From Allorhodoferax sp032337135 (GTDB lineage: Bacteria; Pseudomonadota; Gammaproteobacteria; Burkholderiales; Burkholderiaceae_C): a stretch of 64,000 bases of DNA. The position numbers were made by a program, and so were the translations under genes. The DNA lies in the NCBI RefSeq assembly GCF_032337135.1, contig NZ_JAVXZZ010000003.1, forward strand, positions 434,001 to 498,000, read 5' to 3'. Shown here piece by piece: positions 1 through 8,068 of the stretch; positions within the stretch are counted from its first letter, which is position 1, and the number at the start of each line of letters is the position of its first letter. The notes under the pieces were generated by a model that searched no databases, had not been told where the DNA came from, and was given only the letters and a program-made list of their open reading frames with translations.

Positions 1-621
1 GGCCACACCGTACGTTCCGAGTACCTCAAGGGCGGCGGCGTGCCTTCCCTGATCGCTGTGTACCAGGACAAGTCCGGCAAGGCCCGTGACCTGGCCCTGT
101 CCTACGCCATGGCCAACGGTGGCGGCAAGGGCGGCATCATCGAGACCAACTTCAAGGAAGAAACCGAGACCGACCTGTTCGGCGAGCAAGCCGTGCTGTG
201 CGGTGGCGCAGTCGAACTCGTGAAGATGGGCTTCGAGACCCTGACCGAAGCCGGTTACGCCCCCGAAATGGCCTACTTCGAGTGCCTGCACGAGCTCAAG
301 CTGATCGTTGACCTGATGTACGAAGGCGGCATCGCCAACATGAACTACTCCATTTCCAACAATGCGGAATATGGAGAGTACGTGACCGGTACCGAAGTCA
401 TCAACGACAAGTCGCGCGAAGCCATGCGCAATGCCTTGAAGCGCATCCAGACCGGTGAGTACGCCAAGATGTTCATCCTGGAAGGCCGCACCAATTACCC
501 GAGCATGACGGCCCGTCGTCGCCTGAATGCAGAGCACTCGATCGAGAAGGTCGGTGCCCAGTTGCGCGCCATGATGCCCTGGATTGCCAAGAACAAGCTG
601 GTGGACCAGACCCGCAACTAA
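1..621 (+). CDS. ilvC: Ketol-acid reductoisomerase, C-terminal part (5' end outside window)
   Basis: This is the last 206 codons of acetohydroxy acid isomeroreductase, which converts acetolactate or acetohydroxybutyrate to the dihydroxy acids of valine and isoleucine synthesis, using NADPH and Mg2+. The reading frame is open from base 1, so the N-terminal Rossmann domain lies to the left of the window. What is visible is the knotted all-helical domain of the short class I enzyme. It has the metal and substrate acidic pairs in DLFGE and ECLHE, followed by the SISNNAEYG segment. The gene ends in TAA and is followed by a strong terminator, so it is the last gene of its operon. Confidence 0.97.
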   Translation, partial: GHTVRSEYLKGGGVPSLIAVYQDKSGKARDLALSYAMANGGGKGGIIETNFKEETETDLFGEQAVLCGGAVELVKMGFETLTEAGYAPEMAYFECLHELKLIVDLMYEGGIANMNYSISNNAEYGEYVTGTEVINDKSREAMRNALKRIQTGEYAKMFILEGRTNYPSMTARRRLNAEHSIEKVGAQLRAMMPWIAKNKLVDQTRN

Positions 622-640
622 GCGCACTCCACGTTCGCAG

Positions 641-670
641 AAAAGGCCGCACACAGTGCGGCCTTTTTTT
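641..670 (+). terminator. Rho-independent terminator of ilvC
   Basis: A perfect GC-rich stem (ggccgcac paired with gtgcggcc, tiny loop) is followed by a run of seven T. It starts about 20 bases after the ilvC stop codon. The A run before the stem makes it potentially bidirectional. Confidence 0.93.
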
Positions 671-787
671 GCGCCGCCTTTCTTGGTGCAACACTTGTAC
701 CGATTGAGGGTAGTCCCGACGCCAGTCTGTGGCCGGCAGTGGATATACTGGGCAGACTAGGACCATACTTTTTTCAACGCTCCGTAC

Positions 788-2026
788 ATGCTCAAGAAAA
801 TCAGTGTCCAGCAGCTGACCGTTGGAATGCACCTGAAGGAGTTTTGCGGCTCCTGGATGGAGCATCCGTTTTGGCGAACGGGGTTTGTCATCACGGATCC
901 CAAGGACATCCAAAGCATCCTGGCCAGCAGCATCAAGGAAGTCTGGATCGACTGCAGCAAAGGCTTGGACGTGCCTTCAGGCGAAAAGGCAGTATCCGAG
1001 GCTGAGAGCGATGCGCAGGTCGAAGAAGAACTCAATTCTGTGGCCAGTGCTGCGCGCGAGATTGCACCTGTGTCGACTGCAGAGGAAATCGAGCGTGCCG
1101 CCAAGATTTGCCTGCAGTCCAAGCGGGCGGTCATTTCCATGTTTGAAGAGGCGCGCATGGGAAAGACCGTGGACACTGGTGGCGCCAAGAAACTTGTCGA
1201 GGAGATCACGGACTCGGTCAGCCGCAACCCGGGGGCGTTGATCAGCTTGGCTCGACTGAAGTCGGCCGATGACTATACGTACATGCATTCGGTGGCGGTC
1301 TGCGCCATGATGGTTGCCCTGGCAAAGCAACTCGGGTTGGACGAGGAGCAGACACGCTCCGCCGGCATGGCAGGTCTGATGCACGACCTGGGCAAGGCCC
1401 AGATGCCGATGGACGTGCTCAACAAGCCCGGCAAACTGACGGACGAGGAATTCGCGATCATCAAGACCCACCCGGAAGAAGGCTACAAGCTTTTGCAAGC
1501 CGGGGTGGATGTGGATCCCATCATCATGGATGTCTGCCTGCACCACCATGAAAAGACCGACGGCTCGGGATACCCCAAGGGCCTGAAGGACGCCGAGATC
1601 AGCCTGTTTGCCAAGATGGGTGCAGTGTGTGACGTCTACGATGCCATCACCTCCAACCGCCCGTACAAGGCGGGATGGGACCCGGCGGAATCCCTGCGCA
1701 AGATGGCGGAATGGGCCAACGGGCACTTTGATACCAAGATCTTCCAGGCTTTCGTGAAGAGCCTGGGCATCTATCCGATTGGCTCCTTGGTTCGCCTGCA
1801 ATCGGGGCGCCTGGGGGTGGTGATGGAACAGACGGCCAAATCGCTGACGACACCGCGCGTCAAGGTGTTCTTTTCGACCAAGTCGAACATGCGCATCCTG
1901 CCCGAGGTGGTCGATCTGTCCCTGCCCAATTCCAACGACAAGATCGTCAGCCGCGAGGACCCGATGAAGTGGAAATTTTCCGACCTCAACGAGCTCTGGT
2001 CCGGACAGTCCAAGCCGACCTGGTAG
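788..2026 (+). CDS. HD-GYP domain c-di-GMP phosphodiesterase with N-terminal DUF3391
   Basis: The 412-residue protein has an N-terminal DUF3391-like segment (about residues 1-150) and a C-terminal HD-GYP domain (about 165-340). The metal-binding dyad is HDLGK at H199/D200, followed by HHHEK and an intact GYP at residues 261-263 (DGSGYPKGL). The family hydrolyses cyclic di-GMP to pGpG/GMP in the cytoplasm, and all catalytic landmarks are present, so activity is likely. There is no membrane segment and no receiver domain. The ATG at 788 has no obvious Shine-Dalgarno. It is a single gene between the ilvC terminator and a convergent gene, and a second HD-GYP protein lies at 57115-58197. Confidence 0.92.
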   Translation: MLKKISVQQLTVGMHLKEFCGSWMEHPFWRTGFVITDPKDIQSILASSIKEVWIDCSKGLDVPSGEKAVSEAESDAQVEEELNSVASAAREIAPVSTAEEIERAAKICLQSKRAVISMFEEARMGKTVDTGGAKKLVEEITDSVSRNPGALISLARLKSADDYTYMHSVAVCAMMVALAKQLGLDEEQTRSAGMAGLMHDLGKAQMPMDVLNKPGKLTDEEFAIIKTHPEEGYKLLQAGVDVDPIIMDVCLHHHEKTDGSGYPKGLKDAEISLFAKMGAVCDVYDAITSNRPYKAGWDPAESLRKMAEWANGHFDTKIFQAFVKSLGIYPIGSLVRLQSGRLGVVMEQTAKSLTTPRVKVFFSTKSNMRILPEVVDLSLPNSNDKIVSREDPMKWKFSDLNELWSGQSKPTW

Positions 2027-2040
2027 CCTGACGCAGGCCG

Positions 2041-2108
2041 CAGCTTTTCCTCAAATTGGCCGCCAGTCCGCGTGTATATTGCGTGGATAGCTATTAAGTT
2101 GGTAGCGT
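2041..2108 (-). repeat. Dispersed hairpin element, copy 1
   Basis: The core is GCTATTAAGTTGGTAGC at 2090-2106, an imperfect 17-nt hairpin with GCTA/TAGC arms. Read on the minus strand it is followed by the conserved tail containing ACGCAATAT and GGCCAATTTG. It sits between the convergent 3' ends of the HD-GYP gene and the acyl-CoA dehydrogenase gene, in the orientation of the latter. See the findings for the family. Confidence 0.75.
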
Positions 2109-2150
2109 CTTGGGGGCGGCCAAAGGCCGGTGAACCCAGCCTCGTATCGA

Positions 2151-3836
2151 TCACCCCATACGCGGCGTAGCCCGCGCAATGATCCCAGCCACATCAACGC
2201 CGCGTGGCAGGGTGCCGTACTGGGTGTCCACCTTGTCGCCCAGGCGCGCGGCCACAAAGGCGTCGGCCACGAAGCCCGGGGCGTGGCGCACCAGCAGCGA
2301 AGCCTGCAGCGTGACGGCCATCTTTTCCACCACGTGGCGGGCCCGGTACTGCAGGTCGGAAAGGTCGGCAAACTCGCGCTGCAGTGCGGCCACCTGGGCG
2401 TCCAGCGTGGCGTTGGCGCCGCGGCTCATCGCCAGTTCGGCAAAGTAGGCATCCACCACGGCGGGGGTCTTGCCCATAGCGCGTAGAACGTCCAGGCACT
2501 GGATGTTGCCGCTGCCTTCCCAGATGGCGTTGACCGGCGCTTCGCGGTACAGGCGCGGGAACATGCTGTCTTCCATGACGCCGCTGCCACCGATGCATTC
2601 CATGCTCTCGTAGGCATGCTGCGGCGTGCGCTTGCAGATCCAGTATTTGCCCACGGCCGTCACCAGGCGCACCAGCAGGTCCTCGTGTTCGCTTGTGCTC
2701 CGCTGGTCCAGGGCGCGGGCCACGCGCATGGTCAGCGTGAGCGCCGCTTCGCTTTCCAGCGCCAGGTCGGCCAGCACGTTCTGCATCAGCGGTTGCTGGT
2801 TGAGCTTGGCACCAAAGGCACTGCGGATGGAGCAGTGGTGCAGAGCCTGCGACACCGCCATGCGCATGCCCGCGCTGGAGCCTACCATGCAGTCAAAGCG
2901 CGTCATGGCCACCATTTCAATGATGTTGCGCACGCCGCGGCCTTCTTCGCCCACCATCCAGGCCAGTGCGCCGCGCAGTTCGGTTTCCGACGATGCGTTG
3001 GAGGCATTGCCCATCTTCTTCTTCAGGCGCAGCACCTGCATGGGGTTCTTGCTGCCGTCCGGGCGCCAGCGCGGCAGCAGGAAGCAGGACAGGCCCTTGT
3101 CGGTGTGCGCCAGCACCAGGAAGGCGTCGCACATGGGGGCCGATACAAAGAACTTGTGGCCCACCAGTTCGTACAGCTGGCCGGGGCCGCCCTGGCCCAC
3201 GGGGTAGGCGCGCGTGGTGTTGGCCTGCACGTCGGAGCCACCTTGCTTTTCGGTCATGGCCATGCCGATGGTCACGCCCTGTTTCTGCTCCACCGGCAGG
3301 TTGCGCGGGTCGTAGACGCGGGCGGTGATCTTGGGTTCCCACACCGCTGCCAGGTCCGGCTGCAGGCGCAGGGTGGGCACGGCAGCAAAAGTCATGGTGA
3401 TGGGGCAGCCGTGCCCGGCTTCTACCTGGCTCTGCATGTAGGTGTGGGCGGCGCGGGCGACATGGGCACCGGCGCGCGGCTGGCTCCATGGTGAGGAGTG
3501 CAAACCATTGCGGATGGCGGTGTCCATGAGCTGGTGGTAGGCCGGGTGGAACTTCACCAGGTCCACGCGGTTGCCAAAGCGGTCGTGGGTGTCGAACTCC
3601 GGCAGGTGCTTGTTGGCCAGGGTGCCCTGTTCCAGGTAGGCGGCCGAGCCGGTGAGTTCGCCGAAGCGCACCAGCTCGTCCTGCGCCCAGGCCGCACCTT
3701 CGCGCGCCACGGCCTCCTGCAGGGCCCGGTCCTGCAGGTACATGTTGTAGTCGCCAAGTTCGGTGCCGACATTGATGACCTCGTGGGTTTGGGCCAAGTA
3801 GCGGCTGTGCAGTGCGGGCTCGGTGATGGCGTTCAT
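2151..3836 (-). CDS. AidB-like acyl-CoA dehydrogenase family flavoprotein
   Basis: The 561-residue flavoprotein belongs to the AidB/isovaleryl-CoA dehydrogenase-like branch of the acyl-CoA dehydrogenases. It has the N-terminal AidB signature region (LGDYNMYLQD), the FAD/substrate loop MTEKQGGSDVQANTT, the RFDCMVGSSAGMRM helix and the CIGGSGVMED segment. E. coli AidB (about 541 residues) is induced by alkylation and binds DNA; whether this protein acts on DNA damage or on an acyl-CoA cannot be read from sequence. It is the second gene of a two-gene operon: its ATG overlaps the PaaX-type regulator stop codon by four bases (ATGA), so the two are translationally coupled. Confidence 0.88.
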   Translation of the reverse strand: MNAITEPALHSRYLAQTHEVINVGTELGDYNMYLQDRALQEAVAREGAAWAQDELVRFGELTGSAAYLEQGTLANKHLPEFDTHDRFGNRVDLVKFHPAYHQLMDTAIRNGLHSSPWSQPRAGAHVARAAHTYMQSQVEAGHGCPITMTFAAVPTLRLQPDLAAVWEPKITARVYDPRNLPVEQKQGVTIGMAMTEKQGGSDVQANTTRAYPVGQGGPGQLYELVGHKFFVSAPMCDAFLVLAHTDKGLSCFLLPRWRPDGSKNPMQVLRLKKKMGNASNASSETELRGALAWMVGEEGRGVRNIIEMVAMTRFDCMVGSSAGMRMAVSQALHHCSIRSAFGAKLNQQPLMQNVLADLALESEAALTLTMRVARALDQRSTSEHEDLLVRLVTAVGKYWICKRTPQHAYESMECIGGSGVMEDSMFPRLYREAPVNAIWEGSGNIQCLDVLRAMGKTPAVVDAYFAELAMSRGANATLDAQVAALQREFADLSDLQYRARHVVEKMAVTLQASLLVRHAPGFVADAFVAARLGDKVDTQYGTLPRGVDVAGIIARATPRMG

Positions 3837-4693
3837 GGTGTCGTCTCCAGGGCGGGTGTGGATGAAGGGGCGCGGCCACTGCGGGCCACTGCGGCGAAAA
3901 ATTCCCGCCAGATGGCGCGGCCACGTGCATCGAAGGCGATGGCGGCGTCCATGAAGCGGTTGCGTGCGGCCTCGTCCACCAAGGGCGCGGGCAGCAAGGG
4001 GTCAAAAATGAGCTGGCGGATGGCCGCACCGCCCAGCACCAGGCTTTCGCGGGCGGCCTGGCCCAGATCCAGCGTGGGGGTGCGTTCCAGCCACTGTGCC
4101 AACTGCGTCTCCGAGGCCTGGTAGCCGCGGTTGAGCGCGTCGCCGTCCCAGAGCTGGGCCATCGACTGCTGATCGGTGGGGCTGAAATCACGGGTGCAGA
4201 ACACGCTGGCGCCGGCATGTAGGCCCACGGCCAGCAGGCGCTGGCGCAGGGCCGAAAGGCTAGGCTCCAGGTTGTCGGGGCGCAGGTGCAGGCCCGCTCC
4301 CCAAGGAGCAAAGCCCAGAAGGTGCAGGGCGCGAGCGTGCTGGCGCTGGGCGGTCTTGTCGGCGGGCAGGGGCTGCGGGCTGTAGACCGCCACGAAGTCG
4401 CCACTCCATGGCCGCAGGCGCTGGCGGGCCTGGCGCCACTGTGCCACGTCGGCCGCCAGATTCTGGCTGGCGCTGCCGAGCTGGTACTGACCGCGCCGGG
4501 GGGAACGCGCCATATCAGTGGCCGTGAGCCGGGCCAGCGTCACTCGGATATGGTTTTCGCTGATGCCGAACAGGGCGGCGGCGGCCAGCAGGTGCGCCAC
4601 CGGTACGGCGCCATCGCCTTCGGCCAGCAGCAGTTCCAATACCAGGGACTGCGGTGACATGGGGTCGCGGCGGTAGAGCGGGTGGTCGAGCAT
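3833..4693 (-). CDS. PaaX family transcriptional regulator
   Basis: The 286-residue protein resembles PaaX, the repressor that senses phenylacetyl-CoA: an N-terminal winged helix (about residues 14-75, with HIRVTLARLTA as the helix region) and a long C-terminal effector domain. It is the promoter-proximal gene, overlapping the AidB-like gene by ATGA, so it probably regulates its own operon. No Shine-Dalgarno precedes the ATG at 4693. A promoter candidate (TTGCAT, 16 bp, TAATAT on the minus strand, bases 4728-4701) would start transcription almost at the ATG, so the mRNA may be leaderless. An internal ATG at codon 12 is an alternative start. No paa catabolic genes are nearby, so the ligand is unknown. 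Confidence 0.85.
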   Translation of the reverse strand: MLDHPLYRRDPMSPQSLVLELLLAEGDGAVPVAHLLAAAALFGISENHIRVTLARLTATDMARSPRRGQYQLGSASQNLAADVAQWRQARQRLRPWSGDFVAVYSPQPLPADKTAQRQHARALHLLGFAPWGAGLHLRPDNLEPSLSALRQRLLAVGLHAGASVFCTRDFSPTDQQSMAQLWDGDALNRGYQASETQLAQWLERTPTLDLGQAARESLVLGGAAIRQLIFDPLLPAPLVDEAARNRFMDAAIAFDARGRAIWREFFAAVARSGRAPSSTPALETTP

Positions 4694-4702
4694 TGTTTGA
4701 AT

Positions 4703-4740
4703 ATTACATAATTATTTTAAAAATGCAAAATTGATGTAAT
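4703..4740. promoter_or_regulatory. Inverted repeat overlapping the PaaX-type gene promoter
   Basis: A perfect 7-bp inverted repeat (ATTACAT at 4703-4709, ATGTAAT at 4734-4740) lies in an AT-rich stretch. AATT follows the left arm and precedes the right arm. The left arm covers the presumed -10 and the right arm lies just upstream of the presumed -35 of the minus-strand promoter. This is a natural place for an autorepressor site; binding by the adjacent PaaX-type protein is an inference. Confidence 0.55.
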
Positions 4741-4748
4741 GAAATGGA

Positions 4749-4885
4749 TTTTTTGGGAACCATGGGGCGTTGGCATGGTTCGGAGGTGTTGCCTTGCAGG
4801 CGGCTTCCTCACTTCCACCCCCTATCCCCCAGCCCCTTTCCACCCTCGCCAGGGTGGAAAGGGGAGCCGAACAGCCACATTTGGC
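4749..4885 (+). repeat. Left arm of a long inverted repeat with internal hairpin
   Basis: This arm matches, as an imperfect inverted copy, bases 5072-5204. Shared blocks include GGGAACCATGGGG, TTGCCTTGCAGGC, CTTCCTCACTTCC and ACAGCCACATTTGGC. It contains a perfect 14-bp stem, CCCCTTTCCACCCT (4833-4846) with AGGGTGGAAAGGGG (4851-4864), closed by loop CGCC. There is no credible coding sequence. With its partner it fills most of the 540-bp gap between the PaaX-type gene and rlmD. Confidence 0.85.
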
Positions 4886-4955
4886 AGTCACGGTAAACAA
4901 GGGAAGTGCACGCGTGAAAGCCGTGTGGGCGATGTGCAAGCTGAAAAGACTATTG

Positions 4956-5022
4956 TTGCTACATATTTGGTAGCTTACTGCGCAATATGTACGATGGCTA
5001 CAGGCCAATTTGGCATGAAAAT
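4956..5022 (+). repeat. Dispersed hairpin element, copy 2 (inside the long inverted repeat)
   Basis: The hairpin core is GCTACATATTTGGTAGC (4958-4974). It is followed by the conserved tail with TGCGCAATATG, GGCTACAGGCCAATTTGGCA and a short A run. This is the fullest copy in the window and serves as the reference for the others. It lies in the 186-bp spacer between the arms of the long inverted repeat, and it is the only copy not at a gene 3' end. Confidence 0.75.
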
Positions 5023-5071
5023 CCTGCCTCAACGCCAATCGGCACGTGCACACCCTTCGTTTGCACACGCG

Positions 5072-5204
5072 GCCAAATGTGGCTGTTCAGGCCCCCTCTC
5101 GCCCGGCGGGGCGAGAGGGCGGGGGGTGAGTGGGGGAAGTGAGGAAGCTGCCTGCAAGGCAAAACCTCCGAGCCCCAGCACGACCCCATGGTTCCCCCAA
5201 AAAA
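5072..5204 (-). repeat. Right arm of the long inverted repeat
   Basis: This is the inverted partner of 4749-4885. Its internal hairpin is CCCTCTCGCCC (5094-5104) with GGGCGAGAGGG (5109-5119). Read on the minus strand the loop is CGCC, the same as in the left arm, but the stem sequence differs while remaining fully paired. The arm ends about 30 bases before the rlmD start codon, so the rlmD leader must lie next to or within it. Confidence 0.85.
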
Positions 5205-5233
5205 CCAAGCCCAGCGTCTGGGACAATCGCACC

Positions 5234-6661
5234 ATGACAGAAGCAATCGACAAACAACAAGACAGCGGCCTTCCACCGGACGCCTTGCTGGTAAAGGCGC
5301 TGGACCTGGAAGCGCAGGGCGTGGCCCACCGCGCCGACGGCAAGGTGGTGTTCATTGACGGTGCGCTGCCGTTCGAGGCGGTCAGCGCCACCATCTTCCG
5401 CTCCAAGACCAGTTTCGAAAAGGGCACGCTGAACCAGATCTACCGCGAGTCGGCCCAGAGGGTGCGCCCGGCCTGCCCGCATTTCGGCTTGTCGCCACAG
5501 TCCTGCGGCGGCTGCAAGATGCAGCACATGCACCCGGCCGCCCAGGTGGCGGTGAAGCAGCGCGTTCTGGAAGACAACCTGCACCACATCGGCAAGGTGC
5601 AGCCCGACAACATCCAGCGTCCCATCGAGGGACCGGCCTGGGGCTACCGCTACCGTGGCCGTCTTTCGGTGCGCTTCGTGCGCAAGAAGGGTGAAGTGCT
5701 AATCGGATTTCACGAGCGCAAGAGCCAGTACGTCGCCGACATGAAGAGTTGCCAGGTACTGCATCCGGGCGTGAGCGCCTTGCTCATGCCGTTGCGTGCG
5801 CTGATCCAGTCGATGGACGCCGTGGAAGACATTCCGCAGATCGAGCTGGCCGTGGGCGACCGCGCAGGAAGTGGCCCCGACGTGATGGCCCTGGTATTGC
5901 GCCATATGCTGCCCTTGTCCACTGCCGACCTGAAGCGCCTGCGCGACTTCGCCGCCGCCCACCCCGGTGTGCAGTGGTGGTTGCAGCCCAAGGGGCCGGA
6001 CACGGTTGCGATGCTGGACGAAGGCGGTGACCAGCTGGGCTACAGCCTGCCGCAGTTCGGCATCGACATGCCGTTCAAGCCCACCGACTTCACCCAGGTG
6101 AACCCGCACATCAACCGTGTGCTGGTGCAGCGGGCGCTGGGGCTGCTGCAGGTGCAAAAGACCGAACGGGTGATCGACTGGTTCTGCGGGCTGGGCAATT
6201 TCACACTGCCGCTGGCCACCCAGGCGCGCGAGGTGCTGGGCGTTGAGGGCGCCGAGTCGCTGGTGGCGCGTTCACGCCAGAATTACCAGCACAATCAGGC
6301 CCTACGCCCCGAACAACAAGCGCTGGCAACTACCAAATTCGTAGCGCGCAACCTGTTCGAGATGACGCCTGAAGTGCTGGTGCAGGACAGTCGGGCCGAC
6401 AAGTGGCTGGTGGACCCTCCGCGCGAAGGCGCCTACGCCCTGGTGCAGGCCCTGGCGGCACAGATTGCCAGTGGACCACACCCCGACTGGGTCCCGCCCA
6501 CGCGCATCGTCTACGTGAGCTGCAACCCGGCCACGCTGGCGCGAGATGCGGGTGTGCTGGTGAACGAGGCCGGTTATGTGTGCAAGTCGGCCGGGGTGGT
6601 GAACATGTTCCCCCACACCGCCCACGTGGAAAGCATCGCGGTGTTCGAGCGTACGCTCTGA
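5234..6661 (+). CDS. rlmD: 23S rRNA (uracil-5-)-methyltransferase RlmD
   Basis: The 475-residue SAM-dependent enzyme forms 5-methyluridine at 23S rRNA U1939 (E. coli numbering). It has an N-terminal TRAM region, a 4Fe-4S cluster formed by C81, C91, C94 and C173 (context CPHFGLSPQSCGGC), the SAM motif DWFCGLGNFTLPL, and the YVSCNPATLARD block with catalytic C430. The spacing between the first two cluster cysteines is longer than in E. coli. The frame is open further upstream, but that stretch only translates the repeat, so the ATG at 5234 is preferred. A degenerate hairpin core, CTACCAAATTCGTAG, lies at 6330-6344 inside the gene. Confidence 0.95.
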   Translation: MTEAIDKQQDSGLPPDALLVKALDLEAQGVAHRADGKVVFIDGALPFEAVSATIFRSKTSFEKGTLNQIYRESAQRVRPACPHFGLSPQSCGGCKMQHMHPAAQVAVKQRVLEDNLHHIGKVQPDNIQRPIEGPAWGYRYRGRLSVRFVRKKGEVLIGFHERKSQYVADMKSCQVLHPGVSALLMPLRALIQSMDAVEDIPQIELAVGDRAGSGPDVMALVLRHMLPLSTADLKRLRDFAAAHPGVQWWLQPKGPDTVAMLDEGGDQLGYSLPQFGIDMPFKPTDFTQVNPHINRVLVQRALGLLQVQKTERVIDWFCGLGNFTLPLATQAREVLGVEGAESLVARSRQNYQHNQALRPEQQALATTKFVARNLFEMTPEVLVQDSRADKWLVDPPREGAYALVQALAAQIASGPHPDWVPPTRIVYVSCNPATLARDAGVLVNEAGYVCKSAGVVNMFPHTAHVESIAVFERTL

Positions 6662-6680
6662 GCGCCCGGGCTGTGCGCCG

Positions 6681-7043
6681 TCAGTGACCGGAGCTGGCCT
6701 TTTTCTTGGCCGGCTTCTCCTCGATGATTTCCTCTTCCTTGGGGGCCGGTGGCGTTGTGGCGGCTGGCGTGACTTCAATCTTGGCGGGGACCCCTTCCAC
6801 CTTGTTGTCCCGCATGTACTGGTCCATTTCCTTCCAGCCGGCAAACACTGCCGATTTGGACGCCTTGGGATTGAGTACGTAGCAGTCCTCGATACTGCGC
6901 AGCCCGTAGCGGCATGCACTGCCGATGGCGCGTGCGTCGGCTTCCTTCTGGACGGCCTTGGGGTCTTCCAGGAGTTTGTTGATTTCCTCGACGCAACCTG
7001 TCAGTAGCAGGGTGGGGAGGAGCAAAAGGGCTGTGCGTCGCAT
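6681..7043 (-). CDS. Small putative lipoprotein
   Basis: The 120-residue protein has a lipoprotein signal peptide ending in the lipobox LLTGC (Cys16). A short conserved-looking middle contains two cysteines (ACRYGLRSIEDCY), and the C-terminal third is low-complexity, rich in Pro, Ala, Glu and Lys. It probably sits in the outer or inner membrane facing the periplasm. I do not recognise the family. It is convergent with rlmD, with 19 bases between the stop codons. Confidence 0.75.
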   Translation of the reverse strand: MRRTALLLLPTLLLTGCVEEINKLLEDPKAVQKEADARAIGSACRYGLRSIEDCYVLNPKASKSAVFAGWKEMDQYMRDNKVEGVPAKIEVTPAATTPPAPKEEEIIEEKPAKKKASSGH

Positions 7044-7165
7044 TGCGTACTTGGAGTCGGCTCGTAGTTATTTTCGGCAATTTTTGCGGGCAATTGAGTG
7101 TCTTCTGCGGTGCCTAGGCAAAGAAAAGGGCCCCGAAGGGCCCCCACTTGCGCACAAGACGGTGA

Positions 7166-7867
7166 TCAGTCGCGCTCGCCGCCGAAGATGCCCAGCAGTG
7201 CCAGCAGGCTCTGGAACACGTTGATGACGTCCAGGTACAGGGCCAGGGTGGCGCTGATGTAGTTGGTTTCGCCACCGTCCACGATCTGCTTGAGGTCGTA
7301 CAGCATGTAGGCGCTGAAAATGCCGATGGCGGCGACCGACAAGGCGAGCATGCCTGCAGTAGAGCCGACAAACATGTTGATCAAGCTGCCGACAAGCAGC
7401 ACGATGAGACCCACGAACAGCCACTTGCCCATGCCAGAAAGGTCGCGCTTGATGACGGTGGACAGGCTAGCCATCACAAAGAACACGCCGGCAGTACCGC
7501 CAAAGGCCGTCATGATCAGCTCCGGGCCATTCTTAAAACCGAGCACCGACGCAATCAGGCGAGAGAGCATCAGGCCCATGAAGAAGGTGAAGCCCAGAAG
7601 CACCGGTACACCCGCTGCGGAGTTCTTGGTCTTTTCGATGGCGTAGATAAAGCCAAAGGCTCCAGCAAGGAAAAAGAGCATGCCGAGCACGCCGCCAATG
7701 GACTGCGTGATGCCCGTGGCTACACCAATCCAGGCGCCCAGAACGGTGGGAACCATGCTGATGGCCAGCAACATGTAGGTGTTGCGCAGGACTTTGTTGC
7801 GCTCTACGGTCGAGAGGCCATAGCCCAGGCTTTGGCCCATGGTGGTCACACGATCGGTCATTTGCAT
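7166..7867 (-). CDS. Bax inhibitor-1/YccA family integral membrane protein
   Basis: The 233-residue protein has about seven hydrophobic helices and the family C-terminal signature YLDVINVFQSLLALLG, which carries the conserved aspartate. Family members (YccA, YbhL, TMBIM relatives) are inner-membrane proteins linked to FtsH modulation or to pH-sensitive ion leak; the exact role here is not established. The length is typical. The ATG at 7867 follows aaaggagt on the minus strand, a good ribosome-binding site. It is monocistronic. Confidence 0.93.
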   Translation of the reverse strand: MQMTDRVTTMGQSLGYGLSTVERNKVLRNTYMLLAISMVPTVLGAWIGVATGITQSIGGVLGMLFFLAGAFGFIYAIEKTKNSAAGVPVLLGFTFFMGLMLSRLIASVLGFKNGPELIMTAFGGTAGVFFVMASLSTVIKRDLSGMGKWLFVGLIVLLVGSLINMFVGSTAGMLALSVAAIGIFSAYMLYDLKQIVDGGETNYISATLALYLDVINVFQSLLALLGIFGGERD

Positions 7868-8005
7868 TTACTCCTTTTGAGATCCCGGTCTTGCCGCGAT
7901 GGAAGACAGGTGAGGACATTGTACGAATCCACAAGGGTCCCATGCCAGAACGGTGTGAAGGCCCGAAGCCGTGCGGGGCTGTTCAAGGTCTTTTCCTGGA
8001 CTGCG

Positions 8006-8053
8006 TTGGTGTGGTGGCGCGAAGGCGCTATGCTTGCAGTTTTGTATACAAAA
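8006..8053 (+). promoter_or_regulatory. Promoter plus perfect 14-bp palindrome upstream of the GlcG-like gene
   Basis: A sigma-70-like promoter reads TTGGTG (8006-8011), 17 bp, TATGCT (8029-8034). It places the start of transcription at the edge of the perfect palindrome TTTTGTATACAAAA (8040-8053), which is directly followed by the ribosome-binding site. The TGTATACA centre resembles sites of GntR/FadR-type repressors (family knowledge). The cognate regulator is not identified. Confidence 0.6.
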
Positions 8054-8068
8054 TCAGGAGACTTCACC

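Noticed and set aside
4739..5233. N-terminal extension of rlmD by about 165 codons
   Set aside because: It translates the inverted repeat and the dispersed element, and RlmD begins normally at ATG 5234.
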